Below are positions 6,378-6,578 of a DNA stretch of 6,578 nucleotides, in pieces. Made by a program: the position numbers and the translations under genes. The first letter of the stretch is position 1. Each line of letters starts with the position of its first letter. The notes under the pieces were generated by a model that had not been told where the DNA came from, made no database searches, and was given only the letters and a program-made list of their open reading frames with translations. Source of the stretch: Caldilinea sp. (GTDB lineage Bacteria > Chloroflexota > Anaerolineae > Caldilineales > Caldilineaceae); contig JAPLGY010000434.1 in assembly GCA_026389955.1 (NCBI GenBank), forward strand, positions 1-6,578, in the 5' to 3' direction.

Positions 6378-6578
6378 ATGAAGAGCCACCGTTCTTTGTG
6401 GGCAGCATTGGCGTTATTGGCCGCTACCAGTCTGGCTGGCGCTGGCTTGATTCGAACGAATCTCTCCCAGCTCCCCCCAGAGGCGACCACACAGCTCGCG
6501 ACCGCACAGCCCCCAGAGGCGACCGCACAGCTCGCGACCGCACAGCTCGCGACCACACAGCCCCCGACCGCACAGCCC
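6378..6578 (+). CDS. Exported protein with Thr/Ala/Pro/Gln repeat linker, 3' end cut by window
   Basis: Only the first 67 codons are present and the frame is open to the right edge. The start has the look of a Sec signal peptide or N-terminal anchor: basic MKSHR, then the hydrophobic stretch LWAALALLAATSLAGAGLI (7-25). Possible signal peptidase sites follow SLA (18-20) or AGA (20-22). There is no lipobox Cys. From residue 33 the chain is built of repeats: PPEATTQ, LATAQ, PPEATAQ, LATAQ, LATTQ, PPTAQ. Linkers rich in Thr, Pro and Ala are common in secreted Chloroflexota proteins between the signal or anchor and the functional domain, so that domain probably lies past the window. It has its own promoter 55 nt upstream and a 112-nt gap from the operon, so it is likely a separate unit. 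It lies next to glycosyltransferase genes and is Thr-rich, so it could be a glycosylated surface protein, but that is speculation. Function not recognisable. Confidence 0.65.
   Translation, partial: MKSHRSLWAALALLAATSLAGAGLIRTNLSQLPPEATTQLATAQPPEATAQLATAQLATTQPPTAQP
6474..6575 (+). repeat. In-frame tandem repeats of 15- and 21-nt units
   Basis: Six units run head to tail, each ending in CACAG: 21 nt (6474-6494), 15 nt (6495-6509), 21 nt (6510-6530), then 15 nt each at 6531-6545, 6546-6560 and 6561-6575. The first four form a 36-nt unit present twice, differing at one base (A or G in ACC(A/G)CACAG). All units are multiples of three, so the protein frame is kept when copies change. The array reaches almost to the window edge and may continue. 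Confidence 0.85.

Noticed and set aside
6317..6556. Minus-strand open frame with VASCAVAS-type repeats
   Set aside because: It is the reverse reading of the tandem repeats and crosses the promoter and leader. The + strand frame has a signal peptide, ribosome site and promoter.
6474..6575. CRISPR array
   Set aside because: Units are 15-21 nt, head to tail with no unique spacers, and stay in frame within a coding sequence.
6356..6578. Alternative + strand frame starting at ATG 6356
   Set aside because: It is open to the edge but has no Shine-Dalgarno and no signal or domain. The overlapping frame from 6378 gives a good signal peptide and clean repeats.

Overview
The window looks like chromosomal DNA from a GC-rich bacterium. 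The best guess is a Chloroflexota lineage of the Anaerolineae/Caldilineae type. That guess rests on the style of the proteins: large GT-C-like membrane glycosyltransferases carrying a C-terminal beta-sandwich, a YfhO-like protein, and an exported protein with an Ala/Thr/Pro/Gln-rich repeat linker. There is no rRNA or other marker to fix the taxonomy, so the assignment is inference.

Layout: positions 1-6265 hold three genes on the + strand that read as one tight operon. Gene 1 (cut by the left edge, stop at 2045) is a multi-pass GT39/PMT-like glycosyltransferase with a large exported C-terminal region. Gene 2 (2067-4397) starts 21 nt later behind a good Shine-Dalgarno and is a YfhO-family multi-pass membrane protein. 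Gene 3 (4394-6265) overlaps gene 2 by ATGA and is a second GT39/RgtA-D-like glycosyltransferase. A 112-nt gap (6266-6377) follows. It holds a small stem-loop, an extended -10 promoter and short direct repeats. It leads into gene 4 (6378 to the right edge), the start of an exported protein whose first residues after the signal sequence are built from 15- and 21-nt in-frame repeats.

How the genes may work together: GT-C enzymes of these families take sugars from polyprenyl-phosphate carriers and attach them to lipids, glycans or proteins on the outer face of the cytoplasmic membrane. Three in a row suggests a cell-surface glycan or glycoprotein modification locus. Donors and acceptors cannot be read from the sequence. 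No nucleotide-sugar enzymes, GT-A transferases or flippases are in view. Genes 1 and 3 share the same overall architecture, including a related C-terminal beta-sandwich; gene 2 has a different exported C-terminal domain. Gene 4 appears to be a separate transcription unit.

I found no mobile element, CRISPR array, tRNA or rRNA, and nothing that clearly amounts to a new biological system. The more interesting points are the shared C-terminal module, the repeat array in gene 4 and the repeats over its promoter.
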